Assembly: GCF_026250525.1 (NCBI RefSeq)
Contig: NZ_CP111043.1
Span: 4,229,001 to 4,293,000, forward strand
DNA: 64,000 nucleotides
Source of the DNA: Chondrinema litorale
GTDB lineage: Bacteria; Bacteroidota; Bacteroidia; Cytophagales; Flammeovirgaceae
Reading direction: 5' to 3'
Within the stretch, counting starts at the first letter, position 1. Each line of letters begins with the position of its first letter. Shown one piece after another: positions 35,758-43,253 of the stretch. Position numbers and translations under genes: made by a program. The notes below the pieces were generated by a model. It was not told the origin of the DNA and searched no databases. It saw only the letters and a program-made list of their open reading frames with translations.

Positions 35758-37419
35758 TTAATTTTCAGCCAAGTATTGGTGTACATATTTTATAGACATA
35801 GCACCTTCTCCTACAGCAGAGGCAATTCTGTTCATTGCACCCGATCTCACATCACCTGCTGCGAAAATACCCGGTATACTGGTTTCTAACATAAAAGGTT
35901 CTCTGTTGAGTTTCCATTTTTTTTTAAAACCTGGCTTAGAAATTAAATCTCGGCCTGTTTCCAGAAACCCTTTTTTATTTCTTTCAATATCTGTTGGTAT
36001 CCAATCTGTAAATGGCTTTGCGCCAATAAATACAAAAAGTGCCATTGCATCTCTTGTTTCTAAATTATTGGTTTCGATATTTTCCAGAATTATTTGAGAT
36101 AATCTAAGATCACCTTTTACTTCTTTTACTCTTGAATTCGTAATTAGTTTAATATTTGGTGTTTTTTCTATCTGATCAATCAAATATTTTGACATACTGT
36201 ACGAAAGAGAATCTTTTCGAATGACAATATAGACATTAGCTGCAAATTTTGAAAGATACATAGCGGCTTGTCCGGCAGAGTTACCACCGCCAACAATATA
36301 AATTTCTTGTTTTTTACAAGCATGAGCTTCTGTAGTGGCTGCCCCATAGTAAACACCAGCCCCAGTAAAATCATCGATACCGATAGCATTTAGTTTTCGG
36401 TAATCTACTCCAGTGGTTATAATTAAACTTCTAGTTTTGATAACTGAATCATTATCTAGTTTAAGAATTTTAAATTGATGTGTAAGTGTAATTTCTTTTA
36501 CTTGATGTGGAGATAGAAACTCTATTCCAAACCTAGTTGCCTGAGTAATAGCTCTTTTGGCTAAATCTGCTCCGGAAAGCCCCGTGGGAAAACCCAAGTA
36601 GTTTTCGATTCTGGAACTGGTGCCAGCTTGTCCGCCAGGAGCTCTTTTTTCTACCAATAAAGTTTTTAATCCTTCAGAGCCACCATAAACAGCAGCGGCT
36701 AAACCAGCAGGGCCTGCACCAATAATTGTTACATCATACATATCTGAATTTGGTATATGTTGCATACCAAGTTTTTCAGCTATTTCAATATTGGTGGGAT
36801 CTTTTAAAATACTCTGGTCTTCAAAAAATAAAACTGGCATGTGAGACTCATCAATATCATACAACCTCAAAATCTCTTTGCCTCTTGGGTTATTATCAAA
36901 ATCTATCCATTGGTATGGAATAAGATTACCTGCTAAATAATCTTTAATCTTATGCGATTTGGGTGAGTACTGGCAACCAACTATTTTTATTCCTTCAAAA
37001 TCTGGAATAAAGCCCGTTTGCCAAGTATCTAGCAAATCGTCTATTATCGGGAACAGTTTCTCTTCTGGTGGATCCCAAGGTTTCATTAAATAATAGTCGA
37101 GGCTTACTTCATTTATAGCCCGAACAGCTGCTTCTATATCAGAATAAGCTGTAAGCAAAACTTTTTTAGCTTCTGGAAAATGTACAGAAGCTTTTTGTAA
37201 ATAATCGACCCCGAGCATCTCTGGCATTCTTTGATCTGAAAGAAAAAGCGCCAGATTTTCATTCTTCTTTTTTAACTCTGTAAGTAAGTCTAGGGCTTCC
37301 TGTGCAGAGGTTGTACTTAGAACCTTATAAGATTTTCTGTATTTAGATTTCAAATCTTTTGTTACAGATCGCAAAACCTGCGGGTCGTCATCAACGACCA
37401 GAATTACAGGAAGTTTCAT
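35758..37419 (-). CDS. Receiver domain fused to thioredoxin-fold and TrxR-like FAD oxidoreductase
   Basis: The 553-residue protein joins three parts. A CheY-type receiver (1-135) has Asp-11/12, phospho-acceptor Asp62 in FLSDQRMPEM, Thr90 and Lys113. A thioredoxin-fold segment follows (about 140-215; IKIVGCQYSPKSHKI, MPVLFFED with a cis-Pro). A thioredoxin-reductase-like domain follows (about 226-553), with FAD motif IIGAGPAGLAAA (about 232-243), GGQAGTSSRIENYLGFP (about 262-278) and NADPH motif VGGGNSAGQAA. The CxxC redox pair of true TrxR is replaced by GAATTEAH (about 359-366). Such fusions are known in databases as fused response regulator/thioredoxin-disulfide reductase. The electron acceptor and kinase partner are unknown. 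Confidence 0.85.
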   Translation of the reverse strand: MKLPVILVVDDDPQVLRSVTKDLKSKYRKSYKVLSTTSAQEALDLLTELKKKNENLALFLSDQRMPEMLGVDYLQKASVHFPEAKKVLLTAYSDIEAAVRAINEVSLDYYLMKPWDPPEEKLFPIIDDLLDTWQTGFIPDFEGIKIVGCQYSPKSHKIKDYLAGNLIPYQWIDFDNNPRGKEILRLYDIDESHMPVLFFEDQSILKDPTNIEIAEKLGMQHIPNSDMYDVTIIGAGPAGLAAAVYGGSEGLKTLLVEKRAPGGQAGTSSRIENYLGFPTGLSGADLAKRAITQATRFGIEFLSPHQVKEITLTHQFKILKLDNDSVIKTRSLIITTGVDYRKLNAIGIDDFTGAGVYYGAATTEAHACKKQEIYIVGGGNSAGQAAMYLSKFAANVYIVIRKDSLSYSMSKYLIDQIEKTPNIKLITNSRVKEVKGDLRLSQIILENIETNNLETRDAMALFVFIGAKPFTDWIPTDIERNKKGFLETGRDLISKPGFKKKWKLNREPFMLETSIPGIFAAGDVRSGAMNRIASAVGEGAMSIKYVHQYLAEN

Positions 37420-37685
37420 AAAATATTGAGTGAGTATAGTAGATCCTTCTAATTAGAATTTTTAAATATAAATATCTATCATGTTAATCAAATGATACCC
37501 TTAACTTTTTACAGTCTAAACCATTAATAATACATGTAAATTGATAATTTATTAATCCAAGAGCTTCAGAAGCTAATGGGAGCCTATTTAAAATATGAGA
37601 TTCAATGTGTTTATTCTTTATATGCTATACCTTTGTTGCAAGTAGAAATCAGCATGAAAATATCATCTTAAAACTATTTAATTAA

Positions 37686-38567
37686 TTGATTCAACTACTT
37701 CTCACATCAATTGCTGTTGCCTTACGGGTAATTTCCAATCCTTTAGGGAATGTGTTTCAAAAACAACTTACTGCCAAAGATCATCATCCTTTACTGGTTA
37801 ATTTTATTACCTATTTTTTACTGGCACTGTTCTGTGTCTTATTAGCTATAAATGTAAACTGGACTGAATTGCCACAAGATTTTTGGTTTTATTCTATCTT
37901 GGGTGGAATTACTGGCGCATTAGGTAATGGCTTTTTAGTAAAAGCTCTACTAAAGGGCGATCTGTCTGTTTTAGGACCAATTAACTCTTATAAATCTGTA
38001 ATCGGAATTGTAGTTGGAATTTTCTTATTAGGGGAAATTCCGAATGTATGGGGAGTGTTGGGTATGGCTTTAATTATTTATGGGAGTTATTATGTTTTAG
38101 GTACTACTGATGAAAAATTTTCTTGGGCACTGTTAAAAAAGCCTGAGATTAAGTATCGGGTATGGGCTATGATATTAAGTGCTACTGAGGCTGTTTTTAT
38201 CAAGAAAATTATTCTGGCCTCTTCTACACAAATTGCTTTTATAAGTTGGTGTTGGTTGGGTGCATTCTTCTCTTTTTTAATTCTATTTGCATTTAGAGTT
38301 GAGGTTAAAAATGAATTCGGAAAGATTATTCCCAAAGACATTCAGAAGTATATATTATTGGTGATTTGTATAGGTACAATGCAATTTACTACCAATTATG
38401 TTTTTGATAAAATGCCTGTTGGTTACGCACTCTCTCTTTTTCAACTTTCTATTATTGTGAGTGTGGTTTTAGGCTATAGGATTTTTAAAGAACAGAATAT
38501 TAAAAAGAAGCTCATTGGTTCTGTAATCATGATTGTTGGTTCTGTAATCATCATTATGTTTAAATAA
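37686..38567 (+). CDS. DMT-superfamily (EamA-like) transporter
   Basis: The 293-residue protein starts with TTG at 37686 and has ten predicted membrane helices in two EamA-like halves, with the typical GGITGALGNGFLVKALLKGD and PINSYKSVIGIVVGIFLLGE motifs in the first half and the helix-end VVLGYRIFKEQNIKKKLIGS in the second. Substrates in this superfamily are varied, and none can be assigned here. It is transcribed alone, opposite to the reductase operon and convergent with lysA. Confidence 0.85.
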   Translation: MIQLLLTSIAVALRVISNPLGNVFQKQLTAKDHHPLLVNFITYFLLALFCVLLAINVNWTELPQDFWFYSILGGITGALGNGFLVKALLKGDLSVLGPINSYKSVIGIVVGIFLLGEIPNVWGVLGMALIIYGSYYVLGTTDEKFSWALLKKPEIKYRVWAMILSATEAVFIKKIILASSTQIAFISWCWLGAFFSFLILFAFRVEVKNEFGKIIPKDIQKYILLVICIGTMQFTTNYVFDKMPVGYALSLFQLSIIVSVVLGYRIFKEQNIKKKLIGSVIMIVGSVIIIMFK

Positions 38568-38599
38568 AAAAAGCTGATGTCTTAAATAAACACCAGCTT
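38565..38599 (-). terminator. Intrinsic terminator of lysA
   Basis: On the minus strand a 10-bp stem with one G-U pair (38599-38590 with 38580-38571) is followed by seven U residues. On the plus strand the same hairpin has an A-C mismatch and no strong T run, so it mainly serves lysA. Confidence 0.7.
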
Positions 38600-38626
38600 C
38601 TTCATTTATCTTTCTAAATATTTAGA

Positions 38627-39877
38627 TTAAATCTTTATTTCTTCTTCTTGAAATATATCTATTTGATTCTTAAGTATATCTTGTATGGTTTCTCTATTTC
38701 TAATTAATTGAGGAACACCATTTACAATAAGCGCTTCTGCTGGTCTTGGGCGGCTATTGTAATTAGAGCTCATGCTAAAGCCATAAGCACCTGCATTTTT
38801 AATAGCTAAGATGTCACCTTCTCTCACTTCATTTAAAGGTCTGTCCCAAGCAAAAGTGTCTGTTTCACATATGTATCCAACTACATTGTAGTTCTGAACT
38901 TTTCCAGTTGGATTAGAAACATTTACAATTTCATGGTAAGAATCATACATCATTGGGCGAATTAGGTGATTTAAACCTGAATCAACACCAACAAAAGTAG
39001 AGTATGGAGTTTGTTTTACAACATTAGCTTTCACTAGTAACACGCCTGATTCGCTTACTAAAAATTTACCAGGCTCAAACCACATTTCTAATTCTTTTCC
39101 ATAAGAATCGCAGAAAGCGCTAAACTCAGCAACTAGATTATCACCTAGTTTCTTTAAGTCTGTTACTTTATCACCGTCTTTATAAGCTACTTTAAAGCCA
39201 CTGCCAAAGTCTATAAAATCAAGATGAGCAAAATTTTGTGCAAGCTTAAAAAGTACTTTAGCACCTTCAATGTAAGGATCTATTTCATAAATCTCAGAAC
39301 CTGTGTGCATATGTAATCCATTGATTACGATATCGTATTTTTTTGTGATCTCAAGTATTTGATCAATCTGAAGTAATGAGATTCCAAATTTAGAATCTTT
39401 ATGTCCTGTTTGAATTTTGTGGTTGCCACCAGCTTTTATATGCGGATTAATTCTTAAACAACAAGGAACTGTGTTGCCGTATTTTTCTCCGAATTTCTCT
39501 AGTGTAGAAAGGTTATCTACATTTATTTGGTAACCTTTAAGCACGCCTTCTTCCAACTCATCGAATTTTACACCACTAGGTGTATACATAATCTGAGATG
39601 GCTTATATCCCGCAAAGAAACCAGTTTCAGCTTCGTAAAGAGAAACTGCATCTAATTCTACACCATGAGCTTTCATCAGTTTAAGAATACTGATGTTGCT
39701 CAAAGACTTCATGGCAAACTTTACTTTAAGCTTTGGCCAATTAAAAGCCTGTTTAAAAGTTTTAATTTGCTCAACAATTTTGTCTGAGTCGTACAAGTAA
39801 AGAGGGGTTCCAAATTGATTACATACTGATGCTACAGTATTTTCTCCGGCAAAATAGATATTGTCTTCTAACCTCAT
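38627..39877 (-). CDS. lysA: Diaminopimelate decarboxylase
   Basis: LysA decarboxylates meso-diaminopimelate to L-lysine, the last step of the pathway. The 416-residue length is typical. The PLP lysine lies in KVKFAMKSLSN (Lys about residue 58). Further signatures are GLHMHTGSEI, DFGSGFKV (phosphate-binding glycines), EPGKFLVSESG, and the catalytic Cys region YICETDTFAWDR. The start at 39877 follows a TAnnTTTG-type promoter. It is monocistronic with its own terminator. Confidence 0.94.
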   Translation of the reverse strand: MRLEDNIYFAGENTVASVCNQFGTPLYLYDSDKIVEQIKTFKQAFNWPKLKVKFAMKSLSNISILKLMKAHGVELDAVSLYEAETGFFAGYKPSQIMYTPSGVKFDELEEGVLKGYQINVDNLSTLEKFGEKYGNTVPCCLRINPHIKAGGNHKIQTGHKDSKFGISLLQIDQILEITKKYDIVINGLHMHTGSEIYEIDPYIEGAKVLFKLAQNFAHLDFIDFGSGFKVAYKDGDKVTDLKKLGDNLVAEFSAFCDSYGKELEMWFEPGKFLVSESGVLLVKANVVKQTPYSTFVGVDSGLNHLIRPMMYDSYHEIVNVSNPTGKVQNYNVVGYICETDTFAWDRPLNEVREGDILAIKNAGAYGFSMSSNYNSRPRPAEALIVNGVPQLIRNRETIQDILKNQIDIFQEEEIKI

Positions 39878-39908
39878 GGTATTCTTAAATAGTAATTAAT
39901 TGAATTTG

Positions 39909-39938
39909 CAAAAATAGTATTTGGAAAGGGCAATTCAA
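39909..39938 (-). promoter_or_regulatory. Candidate promoter of lysA
   Basis: On the minus strand TATTTTTG (39916-39909) matches TAnnTTTG. A TTG (39938-39936) lies 19 bp upstream as a -33 element. Transcription would start about 25 bp before the lysA start codon. Confidence 0.42.
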
Positions 39939-40106
39939 GAGAATATGAATGACAGTATTAATATTTTTTAGAAAGTTGATAGAAATAATCGATTAGAGCT
40001 GTTTCTCGCAAAAATATTTGTCTACTTTTTTGAGTAAATTGTCATAATATAAAGCAACCATTTGGAGGCTTTCTTCATCCTAGTACTGCACCAACTATTT
40101 AACATC

Positions 40107-40862
40107 ATGTTTTTGAAATTTACCTCTGACAGATTACCCTTTCTTGTTTTATTGCTTTTAAGCTCTTGTGCAAGCATGCCCAATTATATGCTTACAACAG
40201 ATAAACCTGTAAGTATTAACAGCTATAATGAAAAGATTAACCATAATTTGCATGTAGACCTTCAATATGTTAGTAATTCTTGGAATTATCTGATCTTTAA
40301 TCTGGAAATCGAAAATCAAGGCCATGAGCTTTTTGTATTTAATGATGATTATGGAATACCAGAGTCGATCTACATCGATCAGGGAATAATGCTTTACGAA
40401 GGTTTTCCTGAAAGTTTTGACAGAGCCATTCCCACAGAAGAAGTTTTAAGCAGAATAGATTATGAATTAGTGAGAGTAAGAAAGCGACAAACAGGCAGGC
40501 AAGTGGGTTTAGGTGTGGTAATGGTAGCAGCTCTTATAGCAACTGAACTTTCTGAGGATGAAGAGGATAGGAAGAATGTCGATAAACAATTAAAAAAAGA
40601 ATTGCAGCAAAATACGATCATGACGGGTGCCAGTATTATCAATTCGATTGATGAAAATACAGTTGTAGCTAAAGTGAATCAATTGGAGTTAGAGCGCGAG
40701 CGAGTTTTAAGAAATGCCTTTAATCATCAAGCTATAGCTTCTCACGAAACTGTTTCAGGTTATGTTTACATTCCTTTAGTAGAGGGTAGAAGAAATATAA
40801 AAGTTTATGTACCACTGGGTAATTCAGTTTATGAATTTAGCTTTTCACAAAGAAGAAATTAA
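40107..40862 (+). CDS. Lipoprotein of unknown function
   Basis: The start at ATG 40107 gives a lipoprotein signal LPFLVLLLLSSC (Cys about residue 19). An upstream start at 40062 would extend it by 15 residues and place the signal too far in. The mature part of about 230 residues has a beta-rich first half (VSNSWNYLIFNLEIENQ), a hydrophobic stretch VGLGVVMVAALIATELS followed by a charged helix (EDEEDRKNVDKQLKKELQQ), and a terminal strand region (VSGYVYIPLVEGRRNIKVYV). I do not recognise a family. It stands alone. A nested imperfect hairpin follows the stop at about 40862-40912. Confidence 0.65.
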   Translation: MFLKFTSDRLPFLVLLLLSSCASMPNYMLTTDKPVSINSYNEKINHNLHVDLQYVSNSWNYLIFNLEIENQGHELFVFNDDYGIPESIYIDQGIMLYEGFPESFDRAIPTEEVLSRIDYELVRVRKRQTGRQVGLGVVMVAALIATELSEDEEDRKNVDKQLKKELQQNTIMTGASIINSIDENTVVAKVNQLELERERVLRNAFNHQAIASHETVSGYVYIPLVEGRRNIKVYVPLGNSVYEFSFSQRRN

Positions 40863-40934
40863 AAGTTACTTGGTTTGAAAGTAAAAAAACTTTCTGCAAG
40901 CAACTTTTAAAAAATATATAATAATCTGGGGGCT

Positions 40935-41501
40935 TTAGTTTTTAGCTTCCAGATGTTTTTGAATCATTGCTTTATAATCTTCCATGGTTGGGAGTTTCAA
41001 GTCTTCAATTTTAGCCATGTCGTCCCACTCGCGCATTTTGAGGTTGAGTTTAAAGTGAGGTAATAGTTCAAATTCTTTTGCCTCATTTTCATTCATTACT
41101 CCTCCCTGATATTCTAAAGTTTTCTTACTCGCTTCAGAAAGTTGCGTGTAGTAATCTGGATATTTAAAAGTAAGGTATCTTTTTGCCTCAACATGGCCTT
41201 CAACAAGTAGTGCTACAATTTCTGCGAAACCTTTTTCTCTTAGGTAATCGGCTCCAACTTTTTCGTGGCTCATTATACCATATGCACCCATTTTCTTTTC
41301 TTCCGATTCTTCAGAAAAAAGATGTCCTATATCATGCAGTAATGCAGCAATAATTACTTCGTCATCAAAGCCTTCTCTTTGAGCTAGAATTGCCGATTGG
41401 AGAGCATGTTCTTCTTGCGTTATATCTTCTCCATATTGTTCTCTTCCGTACTTTTCGAAGAGCTGTAAAATTTCTTGAGTAATAGTTTTAGAATAGTCCA
41501 T
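40935..41501 (-). CDS. HD-domain protein, PhnZ-like phosphonate oxygenase family
   Basis: The 188-residue protein is a single HD domain with the family-specific pattern EEHALQSAILAQREGFDDE, AALLHDIGHLFS (HD pair about 52-53), ISHEKVG-like MSHEKVGADYLREKGF, VEGHVEAKRYL and LEYQGGVMNENEAKEFE. The last part (QGG, EA..FE) is typical of the PhnZ/TmpB-like group that breaks carbon-phosphorus bonds with a mixed-valent diiron centre. No PhnY-like hydroxylase or phosphonate transporter is adjacent, so the substrate is open. It may act on another hydroxy compound, and phosphohydrolase activity is an alternative. Confidence 0.75.
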   Translation of the reverse strand: MDYSKTITQEILQLFEKYGREQYGEDITQEEHALQSAILAQREGFDDEVIIAALLHDIGHLFSEESEEKKMGAYGIMSHEKVGADYLREKGFAEIVALLVEGHVEAKRYLTFKYPDYYTQLSEASKKTLEYQGGVMNENEAKEFELLPHFKLNLKMREWDDMAKIEDLKLPTMEDYKAMIQKHLEAKN

Positions 41502-41599
41502 TTTAAAGAAATAAGATCGTTTTCAATATAAATTTATATCAAACAAGTCAAAATACTTCTCTAATTAAGGATTACTTCACATAAGATTTACTCAGGCAT

Positions 41600-41624
41600 A
41601 AAAAAAGCCGGGCAAAGCCGGCTT
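41600..41624 (-). terminator. Intrinsic terminator of gltA
   Basis: On the minus strand a 7-bp GC-rich stem (AAGCCGG at 41624-41618 with 41611-41605) is followed by seven U residues, 20 bp after the citrate synthase stop. Confidence 0.85.
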
Positions 41625-41644
41625 AAAATCTGATGAACTCGATT

Positions 41645-42919
41645 TTATTTCTCTAATTTCCTTTCGTTTTCGCCTACGTAAAGCTGTCTTGGTCTACCAA
41701 TTGGTTGTCCTTCTTCTCTCATTTCTTTCCACTGAGCGATCCAACCTGGTAGTCTACCCATGGCAAACATTACAGTAAACATTTCTGTTGGAATACCTAT
41801 CGCACGATAGATGATACCAGAATAGAAGTCTACGTTAGGGAAAAGCTTTCTTTCTACAAAGTAATCGTCTTTAAGAGCTGCTTCTTCTAGCTTTTTAGCG
41901 ATTTCTAATGTAGGATCCTTAATGCCTAGGCTTTCTAAAACATCATCACAAGATTTTTTAATTATTCTTGCTCTAGGGTCAAAGTTTTTGTAAACTCTGT
42001 GTCCAAATCCCATCAGCCTGAATGGGTCGTCTTTATCTTTAGCTTTGGCAAGGTATTTTTCTACATCACCTCCGTCTTTTTTGATATTTTCAAGCATTTC
42101 GATAACTGCTTGGTTTGCTCCACCGTGAAGTCTTCCCCAAAGTGCATTAATACCAGCAGAAACTGAAGCGTATAAACTTGCTTGAGATGATCCTACTACT
42201 CTTACAGTAGCAGCAGAACAGTTTTGTTCGTGATCTGCGTGTAAGATCAGTAATTTATTTAAAGCGTCTCTAACTACAGGATTCACTTCATAATTTTCGG
42301 TTCTAAAACCAAACATCATGTAAAGGAAGTTAGAAACGTAATCAAGCTGATTGTTTGGATAATTTACAGGGTGGCCCATTTCATTTTTATAAGACCAGGC
42401 CGCAATAGTTGGTAACTTGGCTAAAAGCCTTTCGATTGTAAGATCTACTCCCTCAGGTGAGGTAGTTGGATCTAGTGACTCAGGATAAAAAGCGGTTAAT
42501 GAAGTTACAAGAGATGACAAAACTCCCATTGGGTGTGCAGTTGAAGGGAAACCATCAAAGATTTTCCTCATGTCTTCGTGCACAAGCGTATGGTGGGTAA
42601 TAGTATATTTAAACTTTTCGTAGGTTTCTGCATCTGGAAACTCACCGTATATCAACATATAAGCTACTTCAAGAAAATCTGCTTTTTCGCAAAGATCTTC
42701 TATTGTGTAACCTCTGTGTCTCAAAATTCCTTTTTCACCATCTAAGAAAGTGATAGAACTTTTAGTAGAACCCGTATTTTTAAAACCTACATCAAGAGTT
42801 ATATGACCAGTTTGCGCTCTTAGTTTAGAAATGTCGATTGCTTTTTCTCCTTCTGATCCTTCCAGAATGGGAAGCTCATAGACGTTACCGTCAATGTGTA
42901 ATTCCGCTGTTTTTGTCAT
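41645..42919 (-). CDS. gltA: Citrate synthase
   Basis: The enzyme condenses oxaloacetate and acetyl-CoA in the citric acid cycle. The 424-residue length and the N-terminal all-beta extension (LHIDGNVYELPILEGSEGEK) are typical of the hexameric, NADH-sensitive type II enzymes. Catalytic residues are visible: the first His in LWGRLHGGANQAVIEML, the second in FGHRVYKNFDPRA, and the Asp in NVDFYSGIIY. The substrate-binding His lies in LHADHEQNCSAATVR. It is monocistronic, with its own terminator and a divergent upstream region shared with topA. Confidence 0.96.
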   Translation of the reverse strand: MTKTAELHIDGNVYELPILEGSEGEKAIDISKLRAQTGHITLDVGFKNTGSTKSSITFLDGEKGILRHRGYTIEDLCEKADFLEVAYMLIYGEFPDAETYEKFKYTITHHTLVHEDMRKIFDGFPSTAHPMGVLSSLVTSLTAFYPESLDPTTSPEGVDLTIERLLAKLPTIAAWSYKNEMGHPVNYPNNQLDYVSNFLYMMFGFRTENYEVNPVVRDALNKLLILHADHEQNCSAATVRVVGSSQASLYASVSAGINALWGRLHGGANQAVIEMLENIKKDGGDVEKYLAKAKDKDDPFRLMGFGHRVYKNFDPRARIIKKSCDDVLESLGIKDPTLEIAKKLEEAALKDDYFVERKLFPNVDFYSGIIYRAIGIPTEMFTVMFAMGRLPGWIAQWKEMREEGQPIGRPRQLYVGENERKLEK

Positions 42920-43253
42920 TGATTATCCAAATTTAGTATTGAAATTGTCTTATGTGGCGAATATAAAAATTGTAAGTCAATTTGGCGAATATTCGCTCTA
43001 TTGTATTTAACAATTTCGTGAATTAATATGTTTGTGTATTTTAAATAATAATTTAAGTATTAATATTGTGAGCAAATTAAATGGATATTGGGTGTTTAGT
43101 CCAATTTCAAGATGTTAAAAAATAGGTTGATTTTAAATTTTACAAAAATTTTTTTTGAAGAACAATAAGATTTGTGAAGTTAATTTTTTATATAACTTCA
43201 ATATTTATTGTGAGAATCAACTAATTTCATTTTAAAATCTGAAAAGATATATA
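42920..43253. other. Divergent intergenic region gltA/topA
   Basis: This 334-bp AT-rich spacer must hold the promoters of both genes. A CAAATTTA on the plus strand (42928-42935) would read TAAATTTG for gltA, but it is too close to the start codon to be convincing. No frames or stable hairpins were seen. Confidence 0.4.

Noticed and set aside
35751..35786. N-terminal extension of the YkvA protein to 35786
   Set aside because: It overlaps the end of the reductase gene; the ATG at 35750 gives the family-typical start.
42928..42935. TAAATTTG as a gltA promoter element on the minus strand
   Set aside because: It lies only 9 bp before the start codon and has no -33 partner at the usual distance.
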